Notes: generated by a model from the letters alone, not told the origin. Positions 42,346 to 50,970 are shown, counted from the first letter of the stretch. The stretch is 64,000 nt of DNA from Curtobacterium sp. 9128 (GCF_007673775.1 NZ_VEAF01000001.1:434001-498000), one strand, 5' to 3'. Numbers and translations are program-made.

Positions 42346-42846
42346 TCAACCGACGCGGTGCAGCCAGACGACGGGATTGCCCTCGGCGGCGTGCCGGAAG
42401 GGCTCGAGTTCGTCGTCCCAGGCCTGCCCGAGCGCGAGCCGGAGTTCACGGTGGAGTTCGAGGGCGTTGCTGCCGGCGACCTCCATGGCGTAGCGCACGC
42501 GGTCCTCGGGGATGACCATGTTGCCCGTGACGTCGGTCTGCGCGTAGAAGACGCCGAGGTCCGGCGTGTGCATCCACCGGCCGCCGTCGGAGTCCGCCGT
42601 GGGTTCCTCGGTCACCTCGTAGCGGAGGTGCTCCCAGCCGCGGAGGGCAGACGCGATCGCGGCACCCGTCCCGACGGCACCGGTCCAGGTGTACTCGGTC
42701 CGACGCGACCCGTCCTGCGCCGGCTGATCCAGCCAGGAGAAGTTCACGGCGCGACTCATGGCGCGACCTGCTGCCCATTCGACATGGGGGCAGAGCGCGC
42801 GAGGAGAGGAGTGCACGTAGAGCACTCCTGACGCAGTCCCGGTCAT
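42346..42846 (-). CDS. DUF3145 family protein
   Basis: 166 residues from the ATG at 42846, which has GGAGG 4 nt upstream; a longer in-frame start is possible but poorer. Conserved features of this actinobacterial family are visible: GVLYVHSSPRALCPHVEWAA, WRTEYTW-like segment RTEYTWTGAVGTGAA, LRYEVTEEPT, GVFYAQTDVTGNMVIPEDR and LGQAWDDELEPFRHAAEG. The fold and role are unknown. In Microbacteriaceae it is regularly found after fabF, as here. Confidence 0.9.
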   Translation of the reverse strand: MTGTASGVLYVHSSPRALCPHVEWAAGRAMSRAVNFSWLDQPAQDGSRRTEYTWTGAVGTGAAIASALRGWEHLRYEVTEEPTADSDGGRWMHTPDLGVFYAQTDVTGNMVIPEDRVRYAMEVAGSNALELHRELRLALGQAWDDELEPFRHAAEGNPVVWLHRVG

Positions 42847-42990
42847 GGTTCCTCCGATCATCAGGTGCGACTTCCCCATCGACCTGCGGAGGATCTCGTG
42901 GCTGGAACCATCGATATCCGATTGTGATGTCCTTGCAGACACGCCCATTATGCAGCGTCCCCGCTGGGAACGGCAAGGACGCGGGCAGGA

Positions 42991-43794
42991 TCAGTGGAAG
43001 ACGGCGCCGTCCCGATCGAGCGGGTGCCGCTCCCCCGCCGTGATCCGCACGGTCGTGCGGTTCTCCGGCGGCGGGATCGGGCACGCGTACTGGTAGGAGA
43101 ACGCGCACGGCGGCAGGACGAGTTCGTTCCAGTCGAGCTCGACGTCGGACGGCTGGCCCGGGTCTGCGACGAACAGGAACCGGCCCATCGAGTAGCTGCT
43201 CTCGGCGTCGTCCTCGGGCAGCGCGGCGGTGCCGTCCTGGACGATGAGCTGCAGCCGCGCCGAACCGCCGAACGGCGCCGAACGGACCGCGAGGAGCTCC
43301 GTCTCCACGCCACCGACACGCGTCGCGATCGTCCCGGCGACCACGAGCGGATCGCCGGCGGCGTCGAGGACGGTGCCACGAGCCTCCAGGCCGACGACGT
43401 CCGCCGCGGGACGGAAGCGACCCGGAGCGACCCACGCCGACGACCGCGGGAACCGGTCGATGCGTCCGAAGCGGGCGATCGCCTCGGATGCCGGATCCCA
43501 CACACGCAGGGTGTGCCCGGCGACGGTGCCGGCGAAGCCGTCCGGGAACGCGACGGTGGACGGCACGACGGCGTCGTCACCGGCCACCAGGACGCTCCCG
43601 TCCACGGGGACACCGTCGACGAGCACGCCGTCCTCGGCTGCGGCCGTCACGGTGAGACCGCCGACGGCCGGGGCCCACGACCCCGGGACCGGCCAGACCG
43701 TCTGTGGATGGTCGACCCGCTGGGCGTTCACGAGTGCGAGCGGACCGCGCGGGCTGACCGCCCAGCGGTCCCGCGGCGAACGTTCCTCGGTCAT
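42991..43794 (-). CDS. DUF1684 domain protein
   Basis: 267 residues from the ATG at 43794. The second half holds the DUF1684 block: SYSMGRFLFVADPG, DVELDWNELVLPPCAFSYQY, then CPIPPPENRTTVRITAGER. The Cys pair and Pro-rich segment are family hallmarks. No signal peptide is seen. The biochemical role is unknown; members occur widely in actinobacteria and Bacteroidetes. Its start overlaps the stop of the AI-2E family transporter gene by 4 bp, so they are co-translated. Confidence 0.87.
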   Translation of the reverse strand: MTEERSPRDRWAVSPRGPLALVNAQRVDHPQTVWPVPGSWAPAVGGLTVTAAAEDGVLVDGVPVDGSVLVAGDDAVVPSTVAFPDGFAGTVAGHTLRVWDPASEAIARFGRIDRFPRSSAWVAPGRFRPAADVVGLEARGTVLDAAGDPLVVAGTIATRVGGVETELLAVRSAPFGGSARLQLIVQDGTAALPEDDAESSYSMGRFLFVADPGQPSDVELDWNELVLPPCAFSYQYACPIPPPENRTTVRITAGERHPLDRDGAVFH

Positions 43795-44933
43795 GCCTGC
43801 TCCTGGCGGGGGTAGATGACCTTCTGCACGATGATGATGACCGACGCGGCGATCGGGACGGCGACGAGGGCACCGAGGACTCCGCCGATCGTGGCGCCGG
43901 CGACCGCGGCGATGACGACGAGGGCTCCGGGGACCTGCACGGCGCGGGACATGATGCGCGGAGAGATCACGTACGACTCCACCTGCATGTAGACGAGGTA
44001 GTAGATCGCCGCGGCCAGGGCGGTCGCCGGTGACGCGAACAGGCAGAGCAGCGAGATCACCACGGCCGCCCCGAGGGTGCCGACGAGCGGGATCAGCGAT
44101 CCCATGAAGGCGAAGGTCGCCAGGAGCACCGGGAGCGGTGCGCCGATGATGAGCAGCCAGACCAGGCTGAGGATGCCGTTGGTCGCGGCCTGGGTGATCT
44201 GCCCGACCACGTAGCGGCCGACCGACGAGGTGACCTCTTCGCTGACCTCGCGGAAGTTCTCGCGGCGGGACGCCGGGACGAAGCGGTACAGCATGCTCTT
44301 CATGCTGCGCATCGACGCCAGGAAGTACAGCATCAGGATCAGGACGATGAGCACGCCCGTCAGACCCGACAGGATGCCCGAGCCGACCGCCAGGATCCCG
44401 CCGCCGAGGCTCAGCAGGTTGCCGGGGTCCTCGGCGAAGGACTGCACCGACTGCAGCGCGTGGCCGAGGTCGAACGCTCCGGAGAGCTGCTTCGACAGGT
44501 CCTGCACCCACTGCTGCCTGGAGATGTCCTCGACGATGTCGGGGAAGTTCTGCACCAGGTTGGTGGCCTGCGTGACGACGATCGGCACGACCGCGAAGAC
44601 GATGCCGACGAAGGCCCCGAGGACGACGACGACGACCGCGAGGATCGCTGCCCACCGCGGGACGTACCGCTCGAGGAAGGTGACGAGCGGGTCGAGGCCG
44701 AGTGCGATGAAGAGTGCGACGCCGATGTAGACGAGCACGGTCGACAGCTGACCGATGAGCGCGCCGGCGAGCAGCGCGACGAGGACGCCGATGCCGCCCA
44801 TGAAGCCGATGCGGAAGGCGTTGACACGGACACCGGTGTTGGAGCCGGACGAGTCGAACGTGACGTTCGGCGTCGGGCCGTGGTCCTGGGTCACGGCGTC
44901 GTCCTGACGCCGCTTGCGAGTTGGGAGGTGCAC
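43791..44933 (-). CDS. AI-2E family transporter (YdiK/PerM-like)
   Basis: 380 residues from a GTG. Seven to eight membrane helices: two early hairpins (about residues 40-110), a long amphipathic region (about 125-185), then LIVLILMLYFLASMRSMKSM and the conserved cluster AFMGSLIPLVGTLGAAVV with the family P-x-x-G motif, ending GGVLGALVAVPIAASVIIIV. Despite the name most members do not export AI-2; several act as Na+/H+ antiporters or of unknown role. The first 35 residues are polar and may be cytoplasmic. Coupled to the DUF1684 gene. Confidence 0.88.
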   Translation of the reverse strand: MHLPTRKRRQDDAVTQDHGPTPNVTFDSSGSNTGVRVNAFRIGFMGGIGVLVALLAGALIGQLSTVLVYIGVALFIALGLDPLVTFLERYVPRWAAILAVVVVVLGAFVGIVFAVVPIVVTQATNLVQNFPDIVEDISRQQWVQDLSKQLSGAFDLGHALQSVQSFAEDPGNLLSLGGGILAVGSGILSGLTGVLIVLILMLYFLASMRSMKSMLYRFVPASRRENFREVSEEVTSSVGRYVVGQITQAATNGILSLVWLLIIGAPLPVLLATFAFMGSLIPLVGTLGAAVVISLLCLFASPATALAAAIYYLVYMQVESYVISPRIMSRAVQVPGALVVIAAVAGATIGGVLGALVAVPIAASVIIIVQKVIYPRQEQA

Positions 44934-45032
44934 GTGGGCCGAGCCCGCCTTTCGGATCTGCTGGGACCCGCGCCGGGGTGCGCGCTCGTCATCCAGCGCG
45001 GTCCACTCCCTGGGCGGGCCGATCTTGCTACG

Positions 45033-45107
45033 TGGGGCGGGCGGGACTCGAACCCGCGGATCGTTCCGTTATGAGCAGACTGCCTTGACCAGCTTGGCTA
45101 CCGCCCC
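45033..45107 (-). tRNA. tRNA with CAT anticodon (Met or Ile2)
   Basis: A 75-nt cloverleaf on the minus strand: acceptor GGGGCGG/CCGCCCC fully paired, D arm starting TAGCCAAGCTGGTC, anticodon loop CTCATAA (anticodon CAT), T arm GCGGGTTCGAGTCCCGC. CAT may be initiator Met, elongator Met or Ile2 (lysidine-modified). The acceptor starts G1-C72 paired, which argues against an initiator. The first 10 nt overlap the 3' end of the glycosyltransferase gene. Confidence 0.85.
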
Positions 45108-46300
45108 TCGTCGGCGGCCGAGGCCACCCGCTCCCCACGATACAGCGACTCGAACGTCGAGAGGGTGCGGTTGATGTCGTGTGCCTCGATCATCGCCAGG
45201 CTGCGCTTCCGCATCGCGACGTAGTCCTCGTCGGATGCGGTGAGGACCGCCTGGAGCTTCTCGGCGAGGTCCTGCTCCGACCCCGGCTCGAACAGGTACC
45301 CGTTGCCGTCGACGAGGTGCGGGAGCGCCATCGAGTTCGCCACGACGACGGGGAGGCCCGAGGCCATCGCCTCGAGGGAAGCGATGCTCTGCAGCTCGGC
45401 GGTCGACGGCATCGCGAAGACCGTGGCGTTCGTCAGGGTCCGGAACTTCACCTCGTCCGTGACGAAGCCGAGGAACGTGACCCGGTCCTCGATGCCGAGC
45501 TCCTTCGCGAGCGTGGTGAGCTTCGGGATCATCTCGCCGTCGCCGACGATCGTGATGCGGGCGAGCAGCTCGGCGGGCAGCAGCGGCAGCGCACGGAAGA
45601 GGACGTCGAGGTTCTTCTCGGGGGCCACCCGGCCGACGAAGACGATGTCGTTGACCGCCGGGCGACCTTCGCGGGCGACGTAGCGGGAGGCGTCGATGCC
45701 GCACGAGATCGCCAGCACCCGCTGCCCGGCGATCGCCTGGCGCAGGTAGTCCGCGGCGAGGTTCGTCGGCGTGGTGATCACGTCGGCCCGGCGGTAGGTC
45801 TGTGCGGCGTCGTTCCACGCGATCTTCAGCGCGATCGGCAGCGTGAAGCGTCCGAAGGGCGTGTACTCGAGCAGGTTCTCGGGCATGAAGTGGTTCGTCG
45901 CGATGACCCGGATGCCACGGTCGTGGGCTTCGCGGGCGACGCCGCGGCCGATGATGATGTGCGACTGGATGTGGACCACGTCGGGCCGCAGCGCGTCGAT
46001 GATCGGCGCGACGTGCTTCCGGACCGTCCACGGCCACGCGAAGCGCAGCCAGGCGTGGAGCGGCCACTTGTACGACGGCAGCCGGTGCACGACGAGCATG
46101 ACGCCGTGGTGCTCTTCCTCGTAGGTGCCGTGGTGACGGCCGGCGGCCGGCGCGATGATGTGGACCTCGTGGCCGCGTTCGGCGAGTCCGACGGCGAGCT
46201 GCTCGGTGAAGGTCGCTGCGCCGTTCACGTCCGGCGCGAAGGTGTCCGCTGCCATGAGGATGCGCAGCGGGCGTCCGGTGGGGGTGGCGTCTCCTGACAC
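45098..46300 (-). CDS. GT4 family glycosyltransferase
   Basis: 400 residues. GT-B fold: N-terminal domain with MAADTFAPDVNGAATFTEQL and HSHIIIGRGVAREAH-like segment VVHIQSHIIIGRG; C-terminal donor domain with FVGRVAPEKNLDVLFRAL, IVGDGEMIPKL and the E-x7-E motif in STAELQSIASLEAMASGLPV. This is typical of GDP-mannose or UDP-sugar retaining transferases making glycolipids or cell-wall glycans (PimB/MgtA-like). The stop codon TAG is formed by the U8-A9-G10 bases of the downstream tRNA gene. No signal peptide; expected at the cytoplasmic membrane face. Confidence 0.9.
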   Translation of the reverse strand: MSGDATPTGRPLRILMAADTFAPDVNGAATFTEQLAVGLAERGHEVHIIAPAAGRHHGTYEEEHHGVMLVVHRLPSYKWPLHAWLRFAWPWTVRKHVAPIIDALRPDVVHIQSHIIIGRGVAREAHDRGIRVIATNHFMPENLLEYTPFGRFTLPIALKIAWNDAAQTYRRADVITTPTNLAADYLRQAIAGQRVLAISCGIDASRYVAREGRPAVNDIVFVGRVAPEKNLDVLFRALPLLPAELLARITIVGDGEMIPKLTTLAKELGIEDRVTFLGFVTDEVKFRTLTNATVFAMPSTAELQSIASLEAMASGLPVVVANSMALPHLVDGNGYLFEPGSEQDLAEKLQAVLTASDEDYVAMRKRSLAMIEAHDINRTLSTFESLYRGERVASAADEGR

Positions 46301-46330
46301 GGCGGGCGTCGTCCTCTCCTGGGCCTTCGA

Positions 46331-46358
46331 CCGGTCCGTCGGTGTTCCGTCGGACCGG
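46331..46358. terminator. Stem-loop between DMT and glycosyltransferase genes
   Basis: CCGGTCCGTCGG pairs with CCGTCGGACCGG (one mismatch) around a 4-nt loop, about 100 bp after the DMT transporter stop in the leftward direction. No T-run. Confidence 0.55.
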
Positions 46359-46459
46359 GGTGGGTCTGGGTCTGAAACGCTACCGTACGCCGCTGCGACG
46401 GCTCGTCCGCCGCGCGGCTGACCGTCCTGGTCCCTGCGGAGGACACCGTCGGCAGGGTG

Positions 46460-47374
46460 TCAGCGTCGCGCTTCCGGGTGGTACTTCGCGAGCATGAACA
46501 CCCCGGTCACGGCGATCGCCGCGGCGACCACGAACCAGATCACGGCACCGACCGGTGCCCCGGCGGCTTCGCCGAGGACGATCACGCCGATCCCGACGGC
46601 GACGATGGGGTCGACCACGGTCAGCCCGGCGATGACGAGGTCGGCGGAGCCCGTCGAGTACGCGTTCTGCACGAAGTACCCGCCGAGCGACGCCGCCACG
46701 ACCACACCGACGATGGCCAGGACGGTGAGCCAGTCGAAGGAGTGGTTGACGAACCGGTTCAGCGCCACCTTCGCCAGGGTCGCCACGAAGCCGTAGAGCA
46801 CACCGGCACCGATGATGTAGTACAGCGCGTTCTTGTGCTTCGCGACGATCCGGAAGGACAGCAGCACGAGGACGAGCACGACCGCCAGGACGACGAGCAC
46901 GGTGACGAGCTGCCCCCGGGTGATCGCGCTCTCGCGACCGACGAAGGCCGCGATCGCGACGAAGATGCCGACACCGATGATGCAGGTCCACACCGCGCGA
47001 CGTGCACGCTGCCCGAGCGGGATGCCGGACGACCGCGACGAGAACCACGTCGTGATGACGAGCGCCACAGCACCGAGCGGCTGCACCACGATGAGCGGCG
47101 CGTTCGTGATGCTGATCAGCTGCAGGACCACTGCGATGCCGAGCATCAGCGTCCCGAGCACCCAGTACCCGCTGCCGAGCAGGGCCATCACGTGCCCGAG
47201 GCTGAGCCCCTTCGACTGTTTGCCGAGCTTCGCCTCGACGCGCTTCACCCCGCGGGCCTGGAACTGCGCTCCGAGCGACAGGAACACCGCCCCGATCAGG
47301 GCGACCGGGATCATCAGCGCCTGGAAGGGCGTCAGGTTGCTCACTGCCGCTGGCAGCTGGAGATCCGGCGTCAC
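46460..47374 (-). CDS. DMT superfamily transporter
   Basis: 304 residues from the GTG at 47374. About nine to ten membrane helices in two EamA-like halves: SLGAQFQARGVKRVEAKLGK in the first loop, APLIVVQPLGAVALVITTWF at the end of helix 4, and VLYGFVATLAKVALNRFVNH opening the second half, with DLVIAGLTVVDPIVAVGIGV as the mirrored motif. Resembles actinobacterial DMT proteins related to NIPA-like magnesium transporters; the substrate is not known. The start lies about 8 nt after a TATACC -10 box, so the mRNA is probably leaderless. Confidence 0.85.
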   Translation of the reverse strand: MTPDLQLPAAVSNLTPFQALMIPVALIGAVFLSLGAQFQARGVKRVEAKLGKQSKGLSLGHVMALLGSGYWVLGTLMLGIAVVLQLISITNAPLIVVQPLGAVALVITTWFSSRSSGIPLGQRARRAVWTCIIGVGIFVAIAAFVGRESAITRGQLVTVLVVLAVVLVLVLLSFRIVAKHKNALYYIIGAGVLYGFVATLAKVALNRFVNHSFDWLTVLAIVGVVVAASLGGYFVQNAYSTGSADLVIAGLTVVDPIVAVGIGVIVLGEAAGAPVGAVIWFVVAAAIAVTGVFMLAKYHPEARR

Positions 47375-47413
47375 GCGTCGAGGGTATAGGACCGCTCCCG
47401 ATAACCTGGGGGA
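47375..47413. promoter_or_regulatory. 39-bp divergent promoter region, both starts apparently leaderless
   Basis: Only 39 bp separate the DMT transporter start (47374, leftward) and the def start (47414, rightward). A TATACC box lies about 8 nt from the DMT GTG on the minus strand and GATAAC about 8 nt from the def ATG on the plus strand. No room exists for ribosome binding sites at normal distance, so both transcripts likely begin at or near the start codon. Confidence 0.6.
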
Positions 47414-47989
47414 ATGGCCGTCCTCCCGATCCGGATCACCGGTGAACCCGTCCTGCACACCCGCGCCGACGAGGTCACCGACTTCGACGACGACCTCCGC
47501 ACCCTGGTGGCGGACATGTTCGCGACGATGGACCTGGCGCCGGGCGTCGGGCTCGCGGGTCCGCAGGTCGGTGTCGGCAAGCGGCTGTTCGTGTACTCAT
47601 GGACCGATGATGACGGGGTGCTCTGGCGCGGCGCAGCGGTGAACCCCGTCCTGTGGATCACGCCGGCCGAGCCCGAGTCCGTGGAGGAACTCGACGAGGA
47701 CGAGGAGTCCGAGGGGTGCCTCTCGATCCCGGGTGACCGCTTCCCGCTCCGGCGGAGCGAGGGTGCCCTGCTCCGGGCCTTCGACGAGCACGGTGCGCCG
47801 TTCGAGATCGAGGCGCACGGCTGGCTCGCCCGGATCTTCCAGCACGAGTACGACCACCTCGACGGCGTCCTCTACGCGGACCGGCTGTCGCACCCGTGGT
47901 TCAAGCAGTCCGTGAAGTCGGTCAGGAAGCAGAGCTGGGGCGTCCCCGGCAAGACGTGGCTGCCCGGTCGCGACCACCCCGAGGGCTGA
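47414..47989 (+). CDS. def: Peptide deformylase
   Basis: 191 residues. Removes the N-formyl group from nascent proteins. All three motifs are present: GVGLAGPQVG (about residues 44-53), EGCLSIPG with metal ligand C102, and QHEYDHLDG with H144, E145 and H148. The acidic insert EELDEDEESEG just before motif 2 is longer than in E. coli. The C-terminal extension (PGKTWLPGRDHPEG) is typical of actinobacterial enzymes. Confidence 0.96.
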   Translation: MAVLPIRITGEPVLHTRADEVTDFDDDLRTLVADMFATMDLAPGVGLAGPQVGVGKRLFVYSWTDDDGVLWRGAAVNPVLWITPAEPESVEELDEDEESEGCLSIPGDRFPLRRSEGALLRAFDEHGAPFEIEAHGWLARIFQHEYDHLDGVLYADRLSHPWFKQSVKSVRKQSWGVPGKTWLPGRDHPEG

Positions 47990-48004
47990 GACAGCGGCAC
48001 GTCC

Positions 48005-48080
48005 GGCCCGGCCCGGCGCGACCAGCACACCCGGCCCGACCAGCACATCCGGCCCAGCCCGACCAGCACGCCCGGCCTGG
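48005..48080. repeat. Short imperfect repeats of CGACCAGCACA
   Basis: Three to four imperfect copies of a unit around CCCGGCCCGACCAGCACA (18-24 bp apart) lie in the gap after def. No gene or RNA is visible; they may be slippage products. Confidence 0.6.
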
Positions 48081-48102
48081 TGCACCGGCTTGGAGGCCCG
48101 CC

Positions 48103-48663
48103 TCACCCCCGGTAGGCCGCGATCGCCTCCCGCAGGTGCTCCATCTCCGGGTGCCCCGGGCAGTACAGCGCCAGGCCCGCCGCTGCCGCCGCCTCCGCCG
48201 CGGAACCGATCGGCGTCGTCCACGGAGCCGTCCCGGACACCGCGCACGTCGCCGCGAGGTCCTCGAGCGAGGCGTTCCCGGCCGCAGCCTCGACGGCGGC
48301 CCGCTGCTGCGACGAGGCTGTCGTCCCCGTGACCCGCTCGGCGCGACAGTGGGTCCGCTCGTCCGCCCACACGGCCGCGTACGTCGTGTAGGTGGCCGAA
48401 CCGTCCGGTCGTTCGCCGCCCGGACCCCCCTCGCACACGAAGGCGAAGACGATCGGAGCCCCGCCGGTCTCGTCCACCGCCGACGTCGGCGCGCGGTCCA
48501 CGGACGCGTCCGGTTCCGGCGCGGCCCCGGCGGTGCAGCCGGCGAGCACCGCGACGACGACGGCCCCGAGTGCGGTACTCAGGCCGAAGCGCGATCGGAC
48601 GCCGCGGAGACCCAGGCCGAGGAGCCCGCCGGCAGCGGGATCGACTCGACGGGGACGGCGCAC
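48103..48663 (-). CDS. Hypothetical secreted lipoprotein
   Basis: 186 residues from a GTG. A long basic N-terminus leads to a hydrophobic segment and lipobox VLAGC (Cys43); a later start near residue 23-30 would give a more usual signal peptide. The mature part has four cysteines (VCEGG, THCRAE, LAATCAVSG, ALYCPGHPE), possibly two disulfides, and no recognised domain. It ends with EMEHLREAIAAYRG. Codon use is normal for the window. Transcribed toward def (convergent). Function unknown. Confidence 0.7.
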   Translation of the reverse strand: MRRPRRVDPAAGGLLGLGLRGVRSRFGLSTALGAVVVAVLAGCTAGAAPEPDASVDRAPTSAVDETGGAPIVFAFVCEGGPGGERPDGSATYTTYAAVWADERTHCRAERVTGTTASSQQRAAVEAAAGNASLEDLAATCAVSGTAPWTTPIGSAAEAAAAAGLALYCPGHPEMEHLREAIAAYRG

Positions 48664-48792
48664 CTGTGAACGCTAACAGCTTGCCGTTCCGAGGACGCTG
48701 ACGATCCGCACGGCGACGGCGGACCACGCCGACGGCGGACCACGCCGACGATCGACCGGCCGACGGACACCAGCGCCACCCGGACGACGAAG

Positions 48793-48820
48793 AGGCCCCC
48801 ACCCCGAAGGGTGAGGGCCT
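48793..48820 (-). terminator. UUCG-loop terminator after tRNA-Asn
   Basis: On the minus strand AGGCCCTCACCC-TTCG-GGGTGGGGGCCT forms a 12-bp stem (with G-T pairs) capped by a UUCG tetraloop, 4 nt after the tRNA 3' end, followed by CTTCGTCG. A good intrinsic terminator for the tRNA. Confidence 0.8.
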
Positions 48821-48824
48821 GACG

Positions 48825-48897
48825 CTCCCCGAGTTGGACTCGAACCAACAACCTGCCGGTTAACAGCCGGCTGCTCTGCCAATTGAGCTATCGAGGA
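48825..48897 (-). tRNA. tRNA-Asn (anticodon GTT)
   Basis: A 73-nt cloverleaf on the minus strand: acceptor TCCTCGA/TCGGGGA, D arm TAGCTCAATTGGCAGAGC, anticodon stem CCGGC/GCCGG-type with loop TGTTAAC (anticodon GTT), T arm TTGTTGGTTCGAGTCCAAC, discriminator G. CCA not encoded. Followed by a UUCG terminator. Confidence 0.95.
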
Positions 48898-49015
48898 TCA
48901 GTTGCCGTCTCGGTCGGACCGGTCTGGACAACGGGTAACAGCATAGCAGGACAACGCCCGCGCACCGCGCATCGGACACGCACCCCGGGCGTGCCGCCCA
49001 TCGGCGACTGGCCGA

Positions 49016-50011
49016 TCAGTACCCGGCGGCCGGGTCCACGACCCCCACGAAGCCGGTCCCGGAACCGGACAGGAACGCGCGGACGTTCGCACCGACGCGC
49101 TCGGCGAGCAGCGGCGCGACCATCTCCGGCGTGTCGGCCTGGTGCGGCGTGACGACCGCGCCCGGCGTCGTCCACAGCGGGTGTCCGTCCGGCAGCGGCT
49201 CCGGGTCGGTCACGTCCACACCGGCACCGCCGATCTGCCCGGTCCGGAGTGCCTCGACCAGCGCGTCGGTGTCGACGAGCCCACCGCGGGCGACGTTCAC
49301 GAGCCGGGCGGTCGGTCGCATGAGCGCGAACTGCGCCGGACCGAAGAGCTTCGCCGTGTCGGAGGTCATCGCGGCCGCGATCATCACGACGTCGGCGGAC
49401 GGCAGAACAGCGTCGAGGTGGTCCGTCGTCACGGTGCGCGACGCCCCGGGGACCGGCGTGCTCGAGCGCCGGACGACGGTGACGTCGACCTCGAACGGGG
49501 CGAGCAGCCGCAGGTACTCGAGCGCGATCCCGCCGGCACCGACCACGAGCACCGACCGCCCGTACAGGGACACGCCCTCCTGCTCCGTCGCCCAGGACGT
49601 CGCACGTGCACGCTCGGGCAGCACCCGCAGCGTCGCGAGGGTCAGCGCGAGGGCGTGCTCCGCGACCGGCTCCGCGTAGGCGCCCTTGGCCGAGGTGAAC
49701 AGGACGCGGTCGCCGTGCTCGGCGATGAGGTGCGCGAACGCGTCGACGCCGGCGAACGGCAGCTGCACCCAGCGGACGTCGGGAGCCGTCCGGAGCGCGG
49801 ATGCGAGCCCGTCGGCGTCCCGTGCGTCGAGCCAGACGATCCCGCGGGTGTCGGCACCGAGTGGTCCGACCGTCCCACCGGCGTCGGACACGGCGGCGAC
49901 GTGCAGGTCCCGCGGGTCCGGCAGGACCGCGACGGGCCCCGGCTCCGGTGGGGCCACCGGCAGCGGCGCTCCCTGGTCGGTCAGCACGGCACGGTGGCCA
50001 CGGTTCGTCAC
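49016..50011 (-). CDS. D-isomer-specific 2-hydroxyacid dehydrogenase family protein
   Basis: 331 residues from the GTG at 50011, overlapping the ATPase stop (GTGA). NAD-binding domain VLVVGAGGIALEYLRLLAPF (a GxGxxA-type motif), the family signature LMRPTARLVNVARGGLVDTD with the catalytic Arg, DPEPLPDGHPLW with the Glu region, and TPHQADTP with the His. Substrate could be a D-2-hydroxy acid, glyoxylate or hydroxypyruvate. It is the last gene of the peptide-type ABC operon starting at 56606; a metabolic link to the imported compound is possible. Confidence 0.88.
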   Translation of the reverse strand: MTNRGHRAVLTDQGAPLPVAPPEPGPVAVLPDPRDLHVAAVSDAGGTVGPLGADTRGIVWLDARDADGLASALRTAPDVRWVQLPFAGVDAFAHLIAEHGDRVLFTSAKGAYAEPVAEHALALTLATLRVLPERARATSWATEQEGVSLYGRSVLVVGAGGIALEYLRLLAPFEVDVTVVRRSSTPVPGASRTVTTDHLDAVLPSADVVMIAAAMTSDTAKLFGPAQFALMRPTARLVNVARGGLVDTDALVEALRTGQIGGAGVDVTDPEPLPDGHPLWTTPGAVVTPHQADTPEMVAPLLAERVGANVRAFLSGSGTGFVGVVDPAAGY

Positions 50012-50970
50012 GCGTTCTCCTGTCGATCGGTGCGGGGTCCGGCCCCGGCGGCGGCGGGTCGCCGCGGCGCCGAGGACCGACGCGGCCCACCGGCAGCAGC
50101 GGAACCCGCCGCACCGGTGCCGGCAGCACCGCCAGGTCGTCGCTTGACCGGCCGAGCGGCGGTCGCGGCGAGGGTCTTGACGTAGGGGTCGACGGGGCTG
50201 TCGAGCACCTCGTCGAAGGTGCCGAGTCCCACCAGGCGCCCCTCGCTCATCACGGCCACCCGGTCCGCAAGCGCACGGGCTTCGCGGAGGTCGCTCGACA
50301 CGACGACCGCGGAGAACTGCCGGCCCTGCTGCAGGCTCGCCAGTGCCTCGAGCACGGACTGCCGGACGAGCACGTCGACACCGCGGGCGGGCTGGTCGGC
50401 GACGAGGAGCTGCGGTTCGAGCACGAGTGCCTGTGCGAGGGCGACCCGCTGCCGCTGCCCGCTCGAGAGCTCCCACGTGTTGAGGCGCATGACGCCGAGC
50501 GGCAGGTGTACGGCGTCGACGAGTCGCGCGACGATCAGTCCCGCCGCCTTCCGGTCGAACCGTCGGTCGCGGGCGTAGATGGGTTCGGCGATGGCCTCAC
50601 CCACGGTCAGGTCGGGGCTGAGACGGTCGGCGGCGTCCTGCGCGAGGTAGCCGATCCGTCCGGTGAGTCGGGCGAAGCGCCGGGAGGACGCCCGCAGGCC
50701 GCGGGTCTTCTGCCCGAGCACCGTGAGCTCACCGCCGACGATGTGGCGGCGCTGCGCGCCCTCGCCCTCGCCGCGCGCGCCGAACTGGCCGGCGATGGTC
50801 GCGGCGAACGTCGACTTGCCGGACCCGGACTCCCCCAGGAGCGCCAGGATCTCCCCGCTGCGGACGGTCAGGCTGACGCCGTCGACCGCCCGGATCGGCC
50901 GGGCACCCGGCACGCGGTACTCGATGGAGACGTCGTCAGCGACCACCGCAGGTCCGTTGACCCCGATCAT
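50008..50970 (-). CDS. ABC transporter ATP-binding protein with altered catalytic residues
   Basis: 320 residues from the ATG at 50970. Walker A GESGSGKST (46-54), signature LSSGQRQRVALAQ (about 169-180). Walker B reads LLVADQPARGVDV: the catalytic Glu after D192 is Gln (Q193), and the switch His is Ser (S226 in VVVSSDLRE). Both changes weaken ATP hydrolysis in known ABC proteins. The pattern QPxRGVD with SS-D recalls the second domain of sugar and nucleoside importers. The last 50 residues are a Pro/Ala/Arg-rich tail. It lies 141 bp after the dual ATPase gene, so its status as a partner of the importer is uncertain; it may instead be regulatory. Confidence 0.85.
   Translation of the reverse strand: MIGVNGPAVVADDVSIEYRVPGARPIRAVDGVSLTVRSGEILALLGESGSGKSTFAATIAGQFGARGEGEGAQRRHIVGGELTVLGQKTRGLRASSRRFARLTGRIGYLAQDAADRLSPDLTVGEAIAEPIYARDRRFDRKAAGLIVARLVDAVHLPLGVMRLNTWELSSGQRQRVALAQALVLEPQLLVADQPARGVDVLVRQSVLEALASLQQGRQFSAVVVSSDLREARALADRVAVMSEGRLVGLGTFDEVLDSPVDPYVKTLAATAARPVKRRPGGAAGTGAAGSAAAGGPRRSSAPRRPAAAGAGPRTDRQENA

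Noticed and set aside
43791..44933. True autoinducer-2 exporter.
   Set aside because: The family name is historical; members have diverse or unknown functions and no luxS or related gene is in the window.
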